From positions 1-64,000 of the forward strand of contig NZ_JACJUU010000009.1 in NCBI RefSeq assembly GCF_014237865.1: a stretch of DNA of 64,000 bases, in the 5' to 3' direction. Positions 61,872-64,000 of the stretch are shown here, piece after piece; the first letter of the stretch is position 1, and every line of letters begins with the position of its first letter. The DNA is from Pusillimonas minor. GTDB lineage: Bacteria; Pseudomonadota; Gammaproteobacteria; Burkholderiales; Burkholderiaceae_B. Below the pieces are notes generated by a model. The model worked only from the letters and a program-made list of their open reading frames with translations. It was not told where the DNA came from and ran no database searches. Position numbers and translations under genes: made by a program.

Positions 61872-62084
61872 GGGCCTTTTCAAAACCTGGGTCTGGCCAG
61901 GCATCGCATGGCCCCTACGGGGCTACCCGGCGTAAAGACCTTGCCCGCGGCGGGCGCGGAACTCGTGGGCTCGACCCAATGGGTCGAAAACGCCCACTCA
62001 AACAGCCGCGCCCTTGCCTCCACGGTCAAAGCCTTCCCGCCGGCATGCTCAAAGCCTAACCAGACCCAGGTTTTGAAAAGGCCC
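61872..62084. repeat. 213-bp foldback element with perfect 25-bp inverted ends
   Basis: 61872-61896 and 62060-62084 are perfect 25-bp inverted repeats. Inside lie further complementary blocks: GGGCGCGG (61952-61959) with CCGCGCCC (62006-62013), GTGGGC with GCCCAC, and a near-central palindrome TCGACCCA-A-TGGGTCGA (61971-61987). The whole unit can fold into one long imperfect hairpin. Short open frames across it follow the repeat and have no family features. It resembles palindromic intergenic repeats common in Burkholderiales; an origin from a mobile element is an inference. The flanking 61747-61871 shows no gene. Confidence 0.7.
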
Positions 62085-62139
62085 TGGAGCTTGCCGAGGA
62101 CAGGGGCTCAAATTTTCGACGATCGAACCCAGTGATTAA

Positions 62140-62247
62140 CTAGATTACTATGCAGCAAACTTTGCGCGTTTTTAGCTTTTCGTGTGTGTTAGCAAAAACC
62201 CCTGCAAACAGAAAGCCACCTACTAAAACAGCAAACTCTTCACGCAT
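62140..62247 (-). CDS. small membrane ORF (35 aa), hypothetical
   Basis: A 35-codon ORF that starts with ATG at 62245-62247 and ends with TAG at 62140-62142. A perfect GGAGG (62256-62260) lies eight bases before the ATG, and the upstream lipoprotein stop is only 16 bp away, so coupling is likely. The protein begins MREEFAVLVGGFLFAGVFAN, in which residues 5-19 form one hydrophobic membrane helix. The tail is basic, with Cys31-Cys32. It is too short for most gene finders. No family is recognised. Confidence 0.5.
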   Translation of the reverse strand: MREEFAVLVGGFLFAGVFANTHEKLKTRKVCCIVI

Positions 62248-62263
62248 CCACTGAACCTCCGGA

Positions 62264-62914
62264 CTACTTAAAACTCTTAAGCACTTTGTATGTAATGCCT
62301 GAGTTGTCCGCTTCAATAACTTCGATTTGAGCTCCCTTGTACCCTATCTTGTTTGAAGCCGAAAGGTCGTACTCAACATCATTGTTAAACGCTGGCCTCG
62401 CCGTGTTATTGCTGAACTCCCGATACCCAATATTGATCTTATTCCCCACGCGCCCACTATAGATAAGCGTTTGCTGAAAGCTCATTTCGCGACTAGAGGC
62501 ACGTCTAATAACCTCAAAATCAGCGTCATAGCATGACCGAACGGCAAAAACAGTAATTACACAAATTTGCTTTGGTTTGTCTTTTTGTACCGACATCCCC
62601 TGAACCTCATCAGCAAACGGGTTCCGAACAATACCGGTCGGCAGGTAGAATCGCTCAGCTTCAGTGTAGCCAAGTTGCTGATACTCACCTGGCAAAATGT
62701 CGTAAAGAATGCCATCAACCATGTTCTTAACCAAAATGGCCTCTTCTTCTACAACCACACCCTTCCGCAACAAGTGGTCGCCAACTTGAGCCGATGCCAG
62801 CGCGCCGATCTCCGGCTCATCGAACGCCTTGATATCACGCTCCGCAGGGGCATACTTCACCGCACAACCTGACAAAAAAAGAGCTCCCACAACAGCAAGA
62901 AAGGTCAACTTCAT
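62264..62914 (-). CDS. hypothetical lipoprotein
   Basis: A 216-aa protein of unknown function. The start MKLTFLAVVGALFLSGC is a lipoprotein signal peptide with lipobox LSGC and acylated Cys17. The mature part has mixed, beta-rich-looking sequence without a recognised domain; two Cys (CVITVFAVRSC, about 118-128) may form a disulfide. The preceding AAGGAAGAGGAAG is a good ribosome site. Base composition is visibly more AT-rich than in the housekeeping genes, in line with acquired DNA. It lies between the Mrr gene and the small membrane ORF on the same strand. Confidence 0.85.
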   Translation of the reverse strand: MKLTFLAVVGALFLSGCAVKYAPAERDIKAFDEPEIGALASAQVGDHLLRKGVVVEEEAILVKNMVDGILYDILPGEYQQLGYTEAERFYLPTGIVRNPFADEVQGMSVQKDKPKQICVITVFAVRSCYDADFEVIRRASSREMSFQQTLIYSGRVGNKINIGYREFSNNTARPAFNNDVEYDLSASNKIGYKGAQIEVIEADNSGITYKVLKSFK

Positions 62915-62976
62915 AACTTCCTCTTCCTTAAGTAATTTTTAATACAGCGCAACTCACACCACTTTAAACACTGGCA

Positions 62977-63894
62977 TTAGGCCTCATCAAAATAGTCGGC
63001 ATCAATACGTTTTGACTCGTACACCGTATTCACCGATACGCCAACTCCGTGATCAAACATCAAGCCAGCAAGTCTGGCGCCATCTATCAAAATAATCTTT
63101 GCGTCTATCCGGGTGACGTAATCCTTCGCCTCTCGGGAATAAGAGGAAGTCGTGATAAATATGCCTTTTTTGGCGCGCTGTCCCTGAAGCGCACCAGCGA
63201 ATTTTTGCAAATCAGGCCGGCCCACAGTGCCCTCATACCTTTTGGCTTGTAAGTAAATAATATCCAAACCTAAAGGATCCTCTTTAATGATTCCGTCAAT
63301 CCCCTCATCACCCGAACGACCTATAGCCTCGCCTGCGTCCTTACGACTGCCGCCGTAACCCATTCGAACAAGCAAGTCGACGATGATCCTTTCTAAAAAC
63401 TCTGGGGGATTCTCCATGACCCTAGCCAGCAGTTGGCGCTCAATATCAGCGCGCATCCTTGAATACGCATTCTCGAAGAGCTCTTCCGGAGTTTCCTGCG
63501 TTGAGATCAAATCCGGTTTCGCATCGACACCATCATTAACCAACAAAGCCTTATCGTTCTTCTGCGACGTATCTTCTGACAGGGCAGCCAGAAACTTGAG
63601 GTTAATTTGACCTGCTTGCTCGGCCAAGACACGTGCGCCAAAATCAGTAATAACTGATACACCACGTCGTGGCGCCCGAATTAGGCCTGCGTTGGAAATG
63701 TAAGTTTTTGCCCAACCGACCCGATTATCAAACATCCTTGCACGACCACTGGGCAACATTTGACGGCGGTCATCTTCAGTCAAGCCAAATTGATCGGCAA
63801 GAGCACTAACCAAATCACGATTTATATGCTCATGCCCGTCTTGATGTAACGCCAGAAGAGGCCGCATCAGAGTTTGAAAATCGGGGATACTCAT
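62977..63894 (-). CDS. mrr: Mrr-type type IV restriction endonuclease
   Basis: Mrr enzymes cut methylated foreign DNA. The 305-aa protein matches the family length (E. coli Mrr is about 304 aa). An N-terminal Mrr_N winged-helix domain (about 1-95) is followed by a linker and the C-terminal Mrr_cat PD-(D/E)xK domain (about 160-280). The catalytic core is visible as GDEGIDG (Asp200), then DIIYLQAKRY with Gln216-x-Lys218. The Shine-Dalgarno is poor and the upstream region is AT-rich. It is more AT-rich than the core genes and begins an accessory segment beside tRNA-Arg. Confidence 0.9.
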   Translation of the reverse strand: MSIPDFQTLMRPLLALHQDGHEHINRDLVSALADQFGLTEDDRRQMLPSGRARMFDNRVGWAKTYISNAGLIRAPRRGVSVITDFGARVLAEQAGQINLKFLAALSEDTSQKNDKALLVNDGVDAKPDLISTQETPEELFENAYSRMRADIERQLLARVMENPPEFLERIIVDLLVRMGYGGSRKDAGEAIGRSGDEGIDGIIKEDPLGLDIIYLQAKRYEGTVGRPDLQKFAGALQGQRAKKGIFITTSSYSREAKDYVTRIDAKIILIDGARLAGLMFDHGVGVSVNTVYESKRIDADYFDEA

Positions 63895-63927
63895 TTCAAA
63901 ATTAATAACGTTAATTGAAACCCGATA

Positions 63928-63999
63928 TTAACGAAAATATGCGTCTTTCATTACATAACCCTCGAACTCGCAGCCGGCCGTCAAAACACTTAATCGCGT
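63928..63999 (-). CDS. possible partial ORF at the right window edge
   Basis: An open frame enters from the right edge and ends at a TAA at 63928-63930, with last residues FEGYVMKDAYFR. It would be a leftward gene ending 33 bp upstream of mrr. Only 23 codons are visible, so it may be chance. The 33-bp gap holds an AT-rich inverted repeat (AATTAA...TTAATT) near 63900-63916. Confidence 0.25.
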   Translation of the reverse strand, partial: TRLSVLTAGCEFEGYVMKDAYFR

Positions 64000-64000
64000 C

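Noticed and set aside
61853-62135. Two overlapping rightward frames within the foldback repeat
   Set aside because: They follow the inverted repeat sequence, have no ribosome site and no family features.

Overview
The window looks like chromosomal DNA of a betaproteobacterium in the order Burkholderiales, most likely family Alcaligenaceae (relatives of Bordetella, Achromobacter, Pusillimonas or Advenella). This rests on gene content and order: rimP-nusA-infB-rbfA-truB-typA, a gntR gene between sdhCDAB and mdh, a PhaR-regulated polyhydroxybutyrate locus, an EF-P with Arg32 next to its rhamnosyltransferase EarP, and a DUF2863 protein. The genus cannot be fixed from the sequence alone. Most of the window is dense housekeeping DNA of moderately high GC.

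Layout. 1-10.6 kb: leftward translation and RNA block (typA, truB, rbfA, infB, nusA, rimP, rluB, scpB), with two terminator-like hairpins inside the rimP-typA operon. 10.7-11.1 kb: initiator tRNA-fMet and a 167-bp inverted-repeat element that runs into the next gene. 11-24 kb: COG0523 GTPase, GNAT/FemAB-like protein, phaR-phaB-phaC, pgeF, rluD, bamD, DinG-type helicase and tex. 23.8-26.3 kb: trpS and zapE. 26.3-44.5 kb: a TCA-cycle supercluster (lpdA, sucB, sucA, maeB, gltA, sdhE, sdhB, sdhA, sdhD, sdhC, gntR, mdh, acnB) that gives most cycle steps except isocitrate dehydrogenase, succinyl-CoA synthetase and fumarase. 44.6-48.2 kb: DUF2863, earP, efp, DUF1178. 48.2-54.7 kb: a complete YejABEF-like peptide ABC transporter. 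54.7-61.4 kb: DUF423 membrane protein, adenine/adenosine deaminase, a SulP plus SLC13-RCK anion transporter pair, a small stand-alone encapsulated-ferritin-like protein, and an L-lactate dehydrogenase.

61.6-64 kb differs from the rest. It holds tRNA-Arg(ACG), a 213-bp foldback repeat, an unannotated 35-codon membrane ORF with a perfect Shine-Dalgarno, an orphan lipoprotein, and an Mrr-type type IV restriction enzyme. It reads like the start of a tRNA-adjacent accessory island, and its far side lies outside the window.

The most interesting points are the EncFtn-type ferritin with no shell gene and no targeting tail, the hairpin plus nine-U tract ending seven bases before the rimP start, the mobile-looking repeat that supplies the last codons and stop of the COG0523 GTPase, and the tRNA-Arg accessory segment. 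No CRISPR array, complete insertion sequence, rRNA operon or prophage was seen.
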